Shown here: positions 38,078 through 47,003 of the stretch, piece by piece
How the letters are laid out: every line of letters begins with the position of its first letter
How positions within the stretch are numbered: the first letter of the stretch is position 1
Assembly: GCA_964550795.1 (NCBI GenBank)
Contig: CAZKBH010000010.1
Location: forward strand, 38,515-102,514
Direction: 5' to 3'
DNA length: 64,000 nt
Origin: M3007 sp964550795
GTDB lineage: Bacteria; Bacteroidota; Bacteroidia; Chitinophagales; Saprospiraceae
Notes under the pieces: generated by a model
Database searches by the model: none
Told to the model about the DNA's origin: nothing
What the model saw: only the letters and a program-made list of their open reading frames with translations
Translations under genes and position numbers: made by a program

Positions 38078-41000
38078 ATGTTTCAGCAATTCATACACAG
38101 ACCCGTTCTGTCCATTGTCATTTCATTACTCATTTTACTCATGGGAGGGCTGGCTTTGCTCCGCCTGCCCATGACCCAATTCCCAAGCATCGCGCCGCCG
38201 GAGGTAAACGTAACCGTGGAATACACGGGTGCAAACGCCGAAACCGTCACAAAAGCTGCTATTGTACCCCTTGAACGCGCCATCAATGGGGTGCCAGGCA
38301 TGAAATATATGTCCTCCGACGCGGGCAACGATGGGGTAGGGGTGGTGCAGATTATTTTTGAAATCGGTACCGATCCGGATGTAGCAGCGGTGAATGTGCA
38401 AAACCGCGTTGCATCCGTAAGTTCAGAGTTGCCCTCTGAGGTGAATAAAAACGGGGTAAAAATCGCCAAAGAGGAAAACTCGATGCTGATGTACCTCAAT
38501 ATTTTCAGCAGCGACACGTCAATGCAGGAAAAATTCCTGTACAATTTTGCCGACATCAATATTCTGGCAGATTTGAAGCGAATTAAAGGCATTGGCTTTG
38601 CCGATATTTTGGGGGCGAAAGAGTACGCCATGCGTATCTGGTTGAAACCCGACAAACTGCTGGCTTACAACCTTTCCACCGACGATATTTTGGACGCTTT
38701 GGAGGAGCAAAACATTGAGGCGGCTCCCGGTAAAGTGGGTGAAAGTTCCGAGAAAGAAGCCCAGGCCCTGCAATACGTGATCAAGTACACGGGCAAATAC
38801 AGTACCGTGGAGGAGTACGGAAATATTCCATTAAAAGCTACGCCAGAAGGCCAAATTCTCCGCATCCGGGATGTTGCGGAGGTTGAATTTGGCACCACAT
38901 ATTTTGACGTAGAAGCCCGTCATAACGGTCGGCCGGCGGCGGCAATCATGCTCAAGCAATTGCCCGGATCCAATGCCAGTGAAGTGATTGAAAATGTGAA
39001 AAATCGGCTTGCGGAAATCAAGGAAGATGTTTTTTTGCAAGGCATGGATTACGAGATCAGCTACGATGTGTCGCGTTTTTTGGATGCCTCTGTGCATGAG
39101 GTACTTAAAACCCTGATTGAAGCTTTTTTGCTGGTCTCTTTGGTGGTGTTCATCTTTTTGCAGGATTGGCGTTCGACGCTTATTCCAGCCATGGCAGTCC
39201 CCGTTTCATTGATCGGGACCTTCATGTTTATGCAGCTTTTTGGGTTTTCGCTGAACCTGATTACCCTGTTCGCTTTGGTTTTGTCCATCGGGATTGTGGT
39301 TGACAATGCCATTGTCGTGATCGAAGCCGTGCACTCCAAAATGGAGCAGGATCATCGGCTCAGTCCCCAGGTTGCTACGGAACGCGCCATGAAAGAAATC
39401 AGCGGGGCCATCATTGCAATCACCCTGGTGATGTCGGCGGTGTTTGTCCCTGTAGCCTTTATGTCTGGGCCATCCGGGATTTTTTATCGGCAATTTTCCC
39501 TGACCATGGCTACCTCGATTGTGCTTTCGGGGGTAGTGGCACTCACACTGACGCCTGCACTTTGCGCGATGATGTTGCGCAATACACACCACAAAACCAA
39601 TCGGAATACCCGATTGCAGCGTTTTTTTGCCGGTTTTAACCGTCGGTACAACAATCTGGAAGATGGATATCGCCGTCTGGTGAGCCGAATTGCGAACCGT
39701 CGGGTGGTAACTTTTGGGGTCTTGCTGGCATTCTGTATTGGGACGGGCTTTTTGGGCAAAATTCTGCCTACCAGTTTTATTCCAAACGAGGATCAGGGCA
39801 CTTTTTATGCCAGTATCACCACCCCGGCAGGGGCTACTTTGGAACGCACCAAAGCGGTGGTGAATGAGATTCAACGCGTCTGTCAGGACCTCGAATCCAT
39901 CGAGTCTGTTTCTACGCTGGCGGGCACCAATATCCTTTCGGACGGTACGGGTGCTACCTATGGCACTTGCCTCATCAACTTAAAATCTTGGGAGATACGC
40001 CGTGAATCCGTGGCAGAGGTAATCGCTTTGGTAGAAGCCAAAATAGCGCATATCAAAGACGCCAAAATTGAGTTTTTCCCGCCACCGGCTGTTCCTGGTT
40101 ATGGCAATGCAAGTGGTTTTGAATTGAGGTTGTTGGACAAAACGGGCAGCGGCGATTTTAAAAAAATGGAGACGGTGGTCAATCAATTCATCTCTGATCT
40201 GAAGGAACGTCCTGAAATCGCTTCAGCTTTTACCATTTTTGATGCCAGTTATCCGCAGTACATGCTGCATTTTGACACCGATCGGGCGGCGCAAAAAGGG
40301 GTTTCGGTCAACAATGCCATGGGAACACTCCAGACTTTGCTCGGCAGCGAATATGCGACCAACTTTATCAAATTCGGTCAGATGTACAAGGTGATGGTGC
40401 AGGCACTGCCAGAATACCGGGCGCAGCCGGAAGACATTTTGAAGCTCTATGTCAAAAACGATGCAGGAGAAATGGTGCCCGTGTCGTCCTTCCTGCGCAT
40501 CGAACGGGTTTACGGCGTGGAACAGGTGACGCGCTACAATATGTACATGTCGGCAGAACTCAACGGAGAAGCAAGCGCAGGATACAGCAGCGGCAGTGCC
40601 ATTGCTGCGATTCAGGAAGTTGCCAAAACCAAATTGCCGAAAGGCTACGACATTGATTGGGCGGGTATCAGCCGCGACGAGGTGAGCACCGGAAATGAAG
40701 CAGTGGTTATATTTTTAATCTGTCTGGTGTTCGTTTACCTCTTGCTGGCTGCGCAGTACGAGAGTTTTTTACTGCCCATGCCCGTCATTTTGTCTTTGCC
40801 AATCGGGGTTTTTGGAGCCTTCTTTTTGCTTTGGGTCATGGGATTGGAAAACAATATCTACGCTCAGATTGCGCTCATTATGCTTATTGGTTTGCTGGGG
40901 AAAAACGCCATTCTGATTGTTGAATTTGCGGTTTTACGGCAAAAAGAGGGCCGAACGGCCTATCAAGCGGCCATTGAGGGTGCAAAATCCCGGCTGCGTC

Positions 41001-41245
41001 CTATTCTGATGACTTCCTTCGCGTTCATCGCGGGCTTGATGCCGCTGGTATTTGCAACCGGTGCAGGAGCTGTTGGCAACCGCACCATTGGCGCCGCTTC
41101 GGCGGGCGGGATGTTATTTGGGACTGTTTTTGGTGTTTTGATTCTGCCTGGTCTGTATGTGTTGTTTTCCCGCATTTCAAAGCGGCATCCGCTGGTCAAA
41201 AATGAGGAAGAAATCCCGCTGACCGAAATGGAAGGAATACCTTAG
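38078..41245 (+). CDS. RND efflux pump inner-membrane transporter (AcrB/HAE1-like)
   Basis: 1,055 residues, typical AcrB length and two-fold repeat: twelve membrane helices with two large periplasmic loops. It starts M-F-Q-Q-F-I-H-R-P-V, as expected, and contains T-Q-F-P-S-I-A-P-P-E-V and the multidrug-class porter domains. The helix 4 proton-relay motif reads G-I-V-V-D-N-A-I-V-V-I-E-A, with Asn where AcrB has the second Asp (D408). The helix 10 Lys region is present (L-G-K-N-A-I-L-I-V-E). It exports amphiphilic compounds or drugs using the proton gradient, together with the adaptor and outer-membrane factor in the same operon. Substrate unknown. Confidence 0.95.
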   Translation: MFQQFIHRPVLSIVISLLILLMGGLALLRLPMTQFPSIAPPEVNVTVEYTGANAETVTKAAIVPLERAINGVPGMKYMSSDAGNDGVGVVQIIFEIGTDPDVAAVNVQNRVASVSSELPSEVNKNGVKIAKEENSMLMYLNIFSSDTSMQEKFLYNFADINILADLKRIKGIGFADILGAKEYAMRIWLKPDKLLAYNLSTDDILDALEEQNIEAAPGKVGESSEKEAQALQYVIKYTGKYSTVEEYGNIPLKATPEGQILRIRDVAEVEFGTTYFDVEARHNGRPAAAIMLKQLPGSNASEVIENVKNRLAEIKEDVFLQGMDYEISYDVSRFLDASVHEVLKTLIEAFLLVSLVVFIFLQDWRSTLIPAMAVPVSLIGTFMFMQLFGFSLNLITLFALVLSIGIVVDNAIVVIEAVHSKMEQDHRLSPQVATERAMKEISGAIIAITLVMSAVFVPVAFMSGPSGIFYRQFSLTMATSIVLSGVVALTLTPALCAMMLRNTHHKTNRNTRLQRFFAGFNRRYNNLEDGYRRLVSRIANRRVVTFGVLLAFCIGTGFLGKILPTSFIPNEDQGTFYASITTPAGATLERTKAVVNEIQRVCQDLESIESVSTLAGTNILSDGTGATYGTCLINLKSWEIRRESVAEVIALVEAKIAHIKDAKIEFFPPPAVPGYGNASGFELRLLDKTGSGDFKKMETVVNQFISDLKERPEIASAFTIFDASYPQYMLHFDTDRAAQKGVSVNNAMGTLQTLLGSEYATNFIKFGQMYKVMVQALPEYRAQPEDILKLYVKNDAGEMVPVSSFLRIERVYGVEQVTRYNMYMSAELNGEASAGYSSGSAIAAIQEVAKTKLPKGYDIDWAGISRDEVSTGNEAVVIFLICLVFVYLLLAAQYESFLLPMPVILSLPIGVFGAFFLLWVMGLENNIYAQIALIMLIGLLGKNAILIVEFAVLRQKEGRTAYQAAIEGAKSRLRPILMTSFAFIAGLMPLVFATGAGAVGNRTIGAASAGGMLFGTVFGVLILPGLYVLFSRISKRHPLVKNEEEIPLTEMEGIP

Positions 41246-41343
41246 TGCCCGGTAAACAATACGTCCCCGATTAGGAGCCTCTTGCTTCATCGAGTACAGC
41301 GCGTTTGTAAATTTTTTCAGCACACAAAACAGCACGTAAAACA

Positions 41344-42621
41344 ATGGAACTGCTCATCATTATTGGTCTGGTATTGCTCAATGGTGTTTTTGCTATGTCA
41401 GAAATGGCATTGGTATCTGCCCGGAAATTCAAGTTAGAAAAAGCCCGAAATTTGGGCAGCCTGGGCGCCAAAAACGCCCTCGAACTTGCCGGAAACCCTA
41501 CCCGTTTTTTTTCCACCGTTCAAATCGGGATCACCCTGATCGGGGTTTTGCTCGGCATTTACAGCGGTGAAAACCTGACCGGAGGGGTGGAAGCATTTTT
41601 GAGCCAGATTGAGTGGTTGCGGCCATTTGCGAATAATATCGCAGTGGGTGCAGTGGTCATTTTCGTGACCTATTTATCCATTGTTTTAGGGGAATTGTTG
41701 CCCAAAAGACTGGGGCTGACCTTTCCCGAGGCCATTATTACAATCCTGGCCCGGCCCATGCAGCTGCTTTCCAAAATTACTGCGCCGTTTGTGTGGTTGC
41801 TGACTTTTTCCAACGATTTGCTGCTCCGTTTGCTGGGCATCAAAACGGCTGCCGATGGTAAAGTTTCCGAAGAAGAAATCAAATCTATCGTCCGCGAAAG
41901 CGCCGTTGGCGGCGAAATTCTGGACATCGAGCAGAACATCGTAGAACGCGTCTTTGAACTCGGCGATCGAAAAGTAAACGCGCTCATGACGCACCGGACC
42001 GATCTGGTGTATTTTGACGAAAATGATAGCCTGGAAGACGTTCGGCAGAACATCCGCGCTGAAAAACACTCGGCTTATCCCGTTTGCTATGATGGGGATA
42101 TTGATAAAATCACGGGCATTGTATTGCTCAAGGATTTGTTCGAACCTATGCTCGAAAAGTCGTTTTCCTTGAAAAATCACCTGCGCAAACCAATATACGC
42201 CACGGAAAATATGCTTGCTTACAAGCTGTTGGAATCGTTCAAAAAAGAAAAGTTGCACTATGCCATCGTAGTGGACGAATTCGGAACAACACGGGGCATG
42301 GTCACCATGGACGATGTGCTGGATGCACTTGTCGGAGACGTATCTGAAAATAGCCATTCAGAATACCAGATCGTAGCGCGGGAAGACAACAGTTGGTTCG
42401 TGGATGGGCAATACTCAGCCAGTGAGTTTTTCAAATATTTTGAAATGCAGGCAGACGTGGAGACCGACGAAATGTACGTGACGGTGGCGGGGCTGTTTAT
42501 CTCAAAATTTAATGCGCTGCCCAATGTGGGCGACAAAATTCAGGTGCAAGACCTTATTTTGGAGGTCGTGGACAAGGATGGGCAGCGCGTTGACAAAATC
42601 CTGGTGCGTAAAACCGGGTAA
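41344..42621 (+). CDS. CNNM/HlyC-CorC-type membrane protein (DUF21, CBS pair, CorC_HlyC domain)
   Basis: 425 residues from ATG 41344. A DUF21 membrane domain of about 190 residues includes M-S-E-M-A-L-V-S-A-R-K and V-L-G-E-L-L-P-K-R. A CBS pair follows (M-T-H-R-T-D-L-V-Y-F-D and the I-T-G-I-V-L-L-K-D region), then a C-terminal CorC_HlyC transporter-associated domain. Members are Mg2+/divalent-cation exporters or regulators, often still annotated as hemolysins. It sits on the same strand between the RND pump gene (98 bp upstream) and the outer-membrane factor gene (51 bp downstream), so it is probably co-transcribed with the efflux system, an unusual placement. Confidence 0.92.
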   Translation: MELLIIIGLVLLNGVFAMSEMALVSARKFKLEKARNLGSLGAKNALELAGNPTRFFSTVQIGITLIGVLLGIYSGENLTGGVEAFLSQIEWLRPFANNIAVGAVVIFVTYLSIVLGELLPKRLGLTFPEAIITILARPMQLLSKITAPFVWLLTFSNDLLLRLLGIKTAADGKVSEEEIKSIVRESAVGGEILDIEQNIVERVFELGDRKVNALMTHRTDLVYFDENDSLEDVRQNIRAEKHSAYPVCYDGDIDKITGIVLLKDLFEPMLEKSFSLKNHLRKPIYATENMLAYKLLESFKKEKLHYAIVVDEFGTTRGMVTMDDVLDALVGDVSENSHSEYQIVAREDNSWFVDGQYSASEFFKYFEMQADVETDEMYVTVAGLFISKFNALPNVGDKIQVQDLILEVVDKDGQRVDKILVRKTG

Positions 42622-42672
42622 TTTTCACAGGCGGACAAGCTGTATTGACCGCCATTTCAAAACAAATTCAAT

Positions 42673-44109
42673 ATGTTGAACGATTATAAAAACAAGTTCA
42701 TGCTACTTGGTCTTGGGGTCTTGTTGCTGGCTTTATTCAGTTGCAAAACACCACCACTTCAAACTCCGCCGACCCTGCGCAGCGTCCCCGAAGCGTATGC
42801 TGCGCAAAAGGATTCTCAAAATATTTCCAACACCCCTTGGGGGACGTTTTTTGCTGAATCGGACTTAAATGCGCTCATTGAGGAAGCCCTTCAAAACAAT
42901 CCTGATTTGCTGGCAGCCAGTCAAAAAATCCAATTGGCCAATGCTGCTGTTTTGGAGCGCAAAGGGGCCTTGCTGCCTTTTGTGACCGGAGGCGTGGCAC
43001 CCAGCATCCGTAAATTCGGGTTTTACACCATGGACGGTGCCGGCAATGCCTCGACGGATATTCGGGAAAACCAGTTGGTTCCCGTTCATTTGCCCGATTT
43101 TTATGTTGGTTTACAAACCACCTGGGAGATGGATGTTTTTCGCAAACTACGCAACCAGAAAAAAGCTGCATTGCTCCGTTATTTGTCCAGTGTTGAAGGT
43201 CGCAACCTGGTACAAACCAATCTGGTGGCCGAAGTGGCATTGACGTATTTTGACTTATTAACGCTTGACAATCAATTGATTGTGCTGCGAGAGGCTATCA
43301 AATTGCAGGAAGAAGCGCTGGCCGTAGTGCGCATACAAAAGGAGGCCGGGGCAACGAATGAATTGGCGGTCAAACAATTTGAGGCGCAGGTTTTTAACTC
43401 CAAAGTCATGGAGGCGGAAACACAACAAAGCATTGTTCAAAGCGAAAACCTGCTCAATTTTTTGCTTGGGCGTTTTCCGCAACCCATTGCAAGAACCAAC
43501 ACGGATGTGCTCGGAAGGGTGTTTCCGGGCGTTCAATCGGGCATTCCGGCGCAACTACTCCAAAACCGCCCGGATATTCGCCAGGCGGAATTTGAACTCC
43601 TGGCCTCCAACGCCGAGGTGTTGGCAGCGCGCGCGGCTTTTTTTCCAACGGTATCGCTGACGGGAGGTTTGGGGATGCAGGCATTCAATCCGGTGTTGCT
43701 CGTTTCACCTAAGTCTTTGGCATACAATCTGGTGGGTGGTTTTTTTGCCCCAATATTTAATAAGTCGGCCATTGAGGCGGCCTATGCAGGGGCGGGTGCT
43801 TTGCAACGGGAGGCCTTTTTTAACTACCAAAAAACGATTCTGAACGGCTTCGTGGAAGTGAACAACGAACTGGCTCGGATCCGAAACCTGGATACGGTGT
43901 TCGCCCTTAAAACACAGGAGGCGAATGCGTTGCGCCAAGCCATTGATATCTCTGCGGAATTATTCAGGACGGGACGGGCCAACTATCTGGAACTTCTCAC
44001 GGCACAGCAAAACACCCTGGCGGCGCAGCTCGAACTTTTGGATATCCGAAATCAACAGTGGGAAGCTACCATCAATGTTTACAAGGCATTGGGCGGAGGC
44101 TGGCAATGA
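42673..44109 (+). CDS. TolC/NodT-family outer-membrane efflux lipoprotein
   Basis: 478 residues from ATG 42673. The signal peptide ends in L-F-S-C, a lipobox, as in NodT/OprM-type factors. Two outer-membrane-efflux repeats follow: L-N-A-L-I-E-E-A-L-Q-N-N-P-D-L near residue 65, I-P-A-Q-L-L-Q-N-R-P-D-I-R-Q-A-E near residue 295 and R-A-N-Y-L-E-L-L-T-A-Q near the end, all classic OprM-family motifs. It completes a tripartite pump with the genes at 36809 and 38078. A two-tier hairpin directly follows the stop. Confidence 0.94.
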   Translation: MLNDYKNKFMLLGLGVLLLALFSCKTPPLQTPPTLRSVPEAYAAQKDSQNISNTPWGTFFAESDLNALIEEALQNNPDLLAASQKIQLANAAVLERKGALLPFVTGGVAPSIRKFGFYTMDGAGNASTDIRENQLVPVHLPDFYVGLQTTWEMDVFRKLRNQKKAALLRYLSSVEGRNLVQTNLVAEVALTYFDLLTLDNQLIVLREAIKLQEEALAVVRIQKEAGATNELAVKQFEAQVFNSKVMEAETQQSIVQSENLLNFLLGRFPQPIARTNTDVLGRVFPGVQSGIPAQLLQNRPDIRQAEFELLASNAEVLAARAAFFPTVSLTGGLGMQAFNPVLLVSPKSLAYNLVGGFFAPIFNKSAIEAAYAGAGALQREAFFNYQKTILNGFVEVNNELARIRNLDTVFALKTQEANALRQAIDISAELFRTGRANYLELLTAQQNTLAAQLELLDIRNQQWEATINVYKALGGGWQ

Positions 44110-44125
44110 GGGGATAGGTAGGGTA

Positions 44126-44211
44126 GGGGTTGATGAAAGTTGATCCATTGCGCTCAAAAAGACTAAATCTTAATGTTTTCTGAGCGAAAACCATCAACTT
44201 TTATCAACCCC
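44126..44211. terminator. Two-tier hairpin between convergent genes
   Basis: The outer arms 44126-44146 and 44191-44211 pair in 19 of 21 positions. Inside, cgctca (44151-44156) pairs with tgagcg (44181-44186). It lies between the efflux operon end (44109) and the oppositely oriented oxidoreductase gene (ending 44258), so it may end transcription from both sides. A G-free run containing CTCAACC-type repeats (44187-44237) overlaps and follows it. Confidence 0.6.
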
Positions 44212-44257
44212 TCAAACCCCTCAACCCTCTCAACCCAGATCGTTGACGCACATGGTT

Positions 44258-46045
44258 TTAAGCGTACTGCCTCCCACCAGCTTTAGCGGTGTTGTACAGA
44301 TATTTCTGCATGTCCCAGGCGGCGGTTGGGCAACGTTCGGCACACAGACCGCAGTGCAGACATACGTTTTCGTCTTTAATCATGACACGCTTGGTCTTGA
44401 GCTCATCCGAAACATAAAGATCCTGCGACAACACGTTGGCGGGTGCGGAAAGTCGGGTGCGCAAATCATCTTCCTCCCCGTTTTCGGTGAATGTGATGCA
44501 AGCCGTAGGACAAATATCCACACAGGCATCGCATTCAATACAGCGGGAGGTGTCAAAAATCGTTTGCACATCACAGTTCAGGCAGCGTTCGGCTTCTTTG
44601 AAAGCTGTTTGCACATCAAAACCGAGTTCAACTTCCATCAACCGGTCTTTCAAGGACTTCGATTTTTCCGCGTGGGGTACTTTAAAACGCAAATCTGGCG
44701 TGACGGAGCTGTCGTACATCCATTCGTGGATGCCCATTTTTTGGTGTATTAAATTCGTCAGGGGAGAGGGGCGTTCCTGCAAATCTTTACCCGAAAGGTA
44801 AAGATCAATGGAAACCGCCGCCGAGTGTCCCTGCGCAACGGCAGTGATGACATTTTTAGGCCCCATGGCCGCATCTCCGCCAAAAAAGATCTGGGGTAGG
44901 GTAGACTGGAACGTTTTTTTGTCCAAAACAGGAATTTCCCATTGATCGAATTCGATGCCCAGATCCCGCTCTACCCAGGGGAACGCATTTTCCTGTCCCA
45001 CGGCAATCAGCACATCATCGGCTTCGATGAACACCTCTGGTTCGCCCGTGGAGACGAGGCTGCGTTTGCCGTTTTCGTCGTACACGGCTTGTACTTTTTC
45101 AAATTTCATGCCGACAAGTTTGCCGGATTCAACCACAAATTCCTTTGGAACGTGGTTTTCAAAAATGGGGATGCCCTCGTGTTCGGCATCTTCAATTTCC
45201 CAGGGCGAAGCTTTCATGTCGGTTTTTGGACTGCGAACCACCACCTTTACTTCATCGCCGCCGAGGCGCAGGGAGGTGCGGCAACAGTCCATGGCCGTAT
45301 TTCCGCCACCAAGCACGATGACTTTTTTGCCGATGGTTTTGGTGTGTTCAAAGGCTACATTGGCCAAAAATTCTATGCCAATTTGGATGTTCGCAGCGGC
45401 TTCTTTTCTGCCGGGCAAATTGTTCAGATCGCGACCCCGCGGTGCCCCGGTTCCTACAAAAATAGCGTCGTATCCTTTTCCCAGCATCTCCCGCATACTC
45501 GAAACGTAGTGGCGGAACTGGGTGTGAATGCCCATGTCCAAGATATAACCCACTTCTTCGTCCAGCACACTTTCGGGTAAGCGGAACGAAGGGATTTGGC
45601 TGCGCATCATACCGCCGCCAGCGGGTTGCTCATCAAATAAATGGATTTCGTAGCCCAGTGGTGCCAGATCTCGTGCCACGGTGAGGGCCGCCGGACCGCC
45701 ACCGATGAGGGCTACTTTTTTCCCGTTTTTGGGAAATGGACCTTGTGGCATCAAGGATTTTACATCGCCTTTAAAATCGGCAGCGACGCGTTTGAGCCTA
45801 CAAATGGCAACGGGTTCATCTTCCACGCGGCCCCGACGGCAGGCAGGTTCGCAGGGGCGATCGCAGGTGCGCCCGAGTACCCCCGGGAACACGTTGGATT
45901 CCCAGTTAATCATGTAAGCCTCGGTGTAACGTTCCGCGGCAATGAGGCGGATATACTCCGGCACGGGTGTGTGTGCAGGGCAGGCATATTGGCAATCCAC
46001 CACTTTGTGGAAGTACTCGGGGTCTTTGATGTCGGTAGGCTTCAC
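44258..46045 (-). CDS. GltD-like FAD/NAD(P) oxidoreductase with N- and C-terminal iron-sulfur domains
   Basis: 595 residues; the start is GTG at 46045, because a stop lies four codons upstream and no ATG is available. The N-terminal Fer4_20 region (C-Q-Y-A-C-P-A-H, then C-D-R-P-C-E-P-A-C) is as in glutamate synthase small subunit. The FAD motif is V-A-L-I-G-G-G-P-A-A-L and the NAD(P) motif I-V-L-G-G-G-N-T-A-M-D. Two C-terminal 4Fe-4S motifs follow (C-I-E-C-D-A-C-V-D-I-C-P and C-L-H-C-G-L-C-A-E-R-C-P). It transfers electrons between NAD(P)H and ferredoxin-like partners in the cytoplasm. No gltB lies next to it, so it may serve another oxidoreductase rather than glutamate synthase. Confidence 0.9.
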   Translation of the reverse strand: MKPTDIKDPEYFHKVVDCQYACPAHTPVPEYIRLIAAERYTEAYMINWESNVFPGVLGRTCDRPCEPACRRGRVEDEPVAICRLKRVAADFKGDVKSLMPQGPFPKNGKKVALIGGGPAALTVARDLAPLGYEIHLFDEQPAGGGMMRSQIPSFRLPESVLDEEVGYILDMGIHTQFRHYVSSMREMLGKGYDAIFVGTGAPRGRDLNNLPGRKEAAANIQIGIEFLANVAFEHTKTIGKKVIVLGGGNTAMDCCRTSLRLGGDEVKVVVRSPKTDMKASPWEIEDAEHEGIPIFENHVPKEFVVESGKLVGMKFEKVQAVYDENGKRSLVSTGEPEVFIEADDVLIAVGQENAFPWVERDLGIEFDQWEIPVLDKKTFQSTLPQIFFGGDAAMGPKNVITAVAQGHSAAVSIDLYLSGKDLQERPSPLTNLIHQKMGIHEWMYDSSVTPDLRFKVPHAEKSKSLKDRLMEVELGFDVQTAFKEAERCLNCDVQTIFDTSRCIECDACVDICPTACITFTENGEEDDLRTRLSAPANVLSQDLYVSDELKTKRVMIKDENVCLHCGLCAERCPTAAWDMQKYLYNTAKAGGRQYA

Positions 46046-46173
46046 GGCAACGATATTTTATTGCCGCCAAAGTAATGTGTTGCTGATAATTATTGGGGAG
46101 AAATGTTTTGCAAATGCAGCAAAAATTTGAAACCTCGGGTTTTATCGGGGCCGTTTGTAGGTTTTAAGCGCCT

Positions 46174-46719
46174 TTACAAGTGCTTGTGCATATTTTCCAG
46201 ATCGCGGTCAATCGCCAAAAGCACCGCTTGATGGGCTTTTTCAAAGGCGGCTTTTGACTTTTCAAGCTTTTCGCTTTCTTGTTTGCTGGCAGCTTCCGCG
46301 GCATCGGCTTGGTTGAGGTACCCTCCAATTTCATCCTGCAAACGAGCGATTTCGATTTTGTGCCGTTCGATTTGATCGCGCAAACGACTTACCTCTTGTT
46401 GACGCGCAGCAACCTTGGTAGCCGTCTGATTGTCAAGGGCTTTCGCAAAATGATCTTTTTCTTTTTCCACCACACTGCGGTAATAGCCGGCCGTTTCGAT
46501 GAGCTTTTCCTTGGTGATTCCAAGGGTTGCGGCGGTCGCAAACGCGCTTTTGTGGGCGGTTGCTTCGTCGAGATTCATGGTGGCAAGTTGGGTAATGGCG
46601 CGTTTGAATTCGAAATAATCAAACCCGGGAAGGTTGTTTCTTTCAATGGCCTGTGCGATGAATTCGAGGCTGCGGGGATCAATGCCTTCGGTGGCGAAAA
46701 GAGATTGTGTGGTAGTCAT
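46174..46719 (-). CDS. Coiled-coil protein of unknown function
   Basis: 181 residues from ATG 46719. A longer reading from 46779 would run through the low-complexity leader and yield repeated N-P-K-H, so it is rejected. The first 80 residues are helical without a recognised fold. Residues about 95-175 are a strongly charged coiled coil (K-V-A-A-R-Q-Q-E-V-S-R-L-R-D-Q and S-E-K-L-E-K-S-K-A-A-F-E-K). There is no signal peptide or membrane helix. It is transcribed divergently from the TIR-like membrane protein gene (47004), and the leader before it is G-free. The two may be related in function, but the sequence does not prove it. Confidence 0.7.
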   Translation of the reverse strand: MTTTQSLFATEGIDPRSLEFIAQAIERNNLPGFDYFEFKRAITQLATMNLDEATAHKSAFATAATLGITKEKLIETAGYYRSVVEKEKDHFAKALDNQTATKVAARQQEVSRLRDQIERHKIEIARLQDEIGGYLNQADAAEAASKQESEKLEKSKAAFEKAHQAVLLAIDRDLENMHKHL

Positions 46720-46721
46720 GC

Positions 46722-46776
46722 GTGAAGGTTGAGAATGTTTAGGGTTTAGGTGTTTAGGGTTTAGGGTTGAGTAGTG
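46722..46776 (-). repeat. G-free, telomere-like repeat leader before the coiled-coil gene
   Basis: On the coding (-) strand 55 nt contain no G and consist of CCCTAAA/CTCAACC-type heptamers (TTTAGGG on the + strand), ending 2 nt before the ATG. Related heptamers occur at 44204-44237 and 54811-54945. Confidence 0.8.
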
Positions 46777-47003
46777 CAAACGTAGTACGTTCGACCCATA
46801 AGGTGGCTAAATTTCCGGTGCAAAAAAGCTGGCATCGTCCATTTAGATCCGCAAAAAAGAGACGAACGCTCGAATTTATCGGAAAGACGGCCGCTTATTG
46901 GACTGCGCCTGGGTCCCGGCCAACAAAATATTTTGGTAATGCGACGAATTTCCTTTTGTTTTGTGGGACTTTTGGTGTCTCTACCAAAGCTTCTCTATCC
47001 AAC

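Noticed and set aside
46737..46770. Telomere-like TTTAGGG repeats as a replicon end
   Set aside because: Only a few degenerate units, internal to the contig, and related repeats occur elsewhere before genes; no sign of a chromosome end.
46767..47003. Longer N terminus for the TIR-like protein
   Set aside because: The extra 79 residues are not TIR-like, and the TIR start motif follows ATG 47004 at once.
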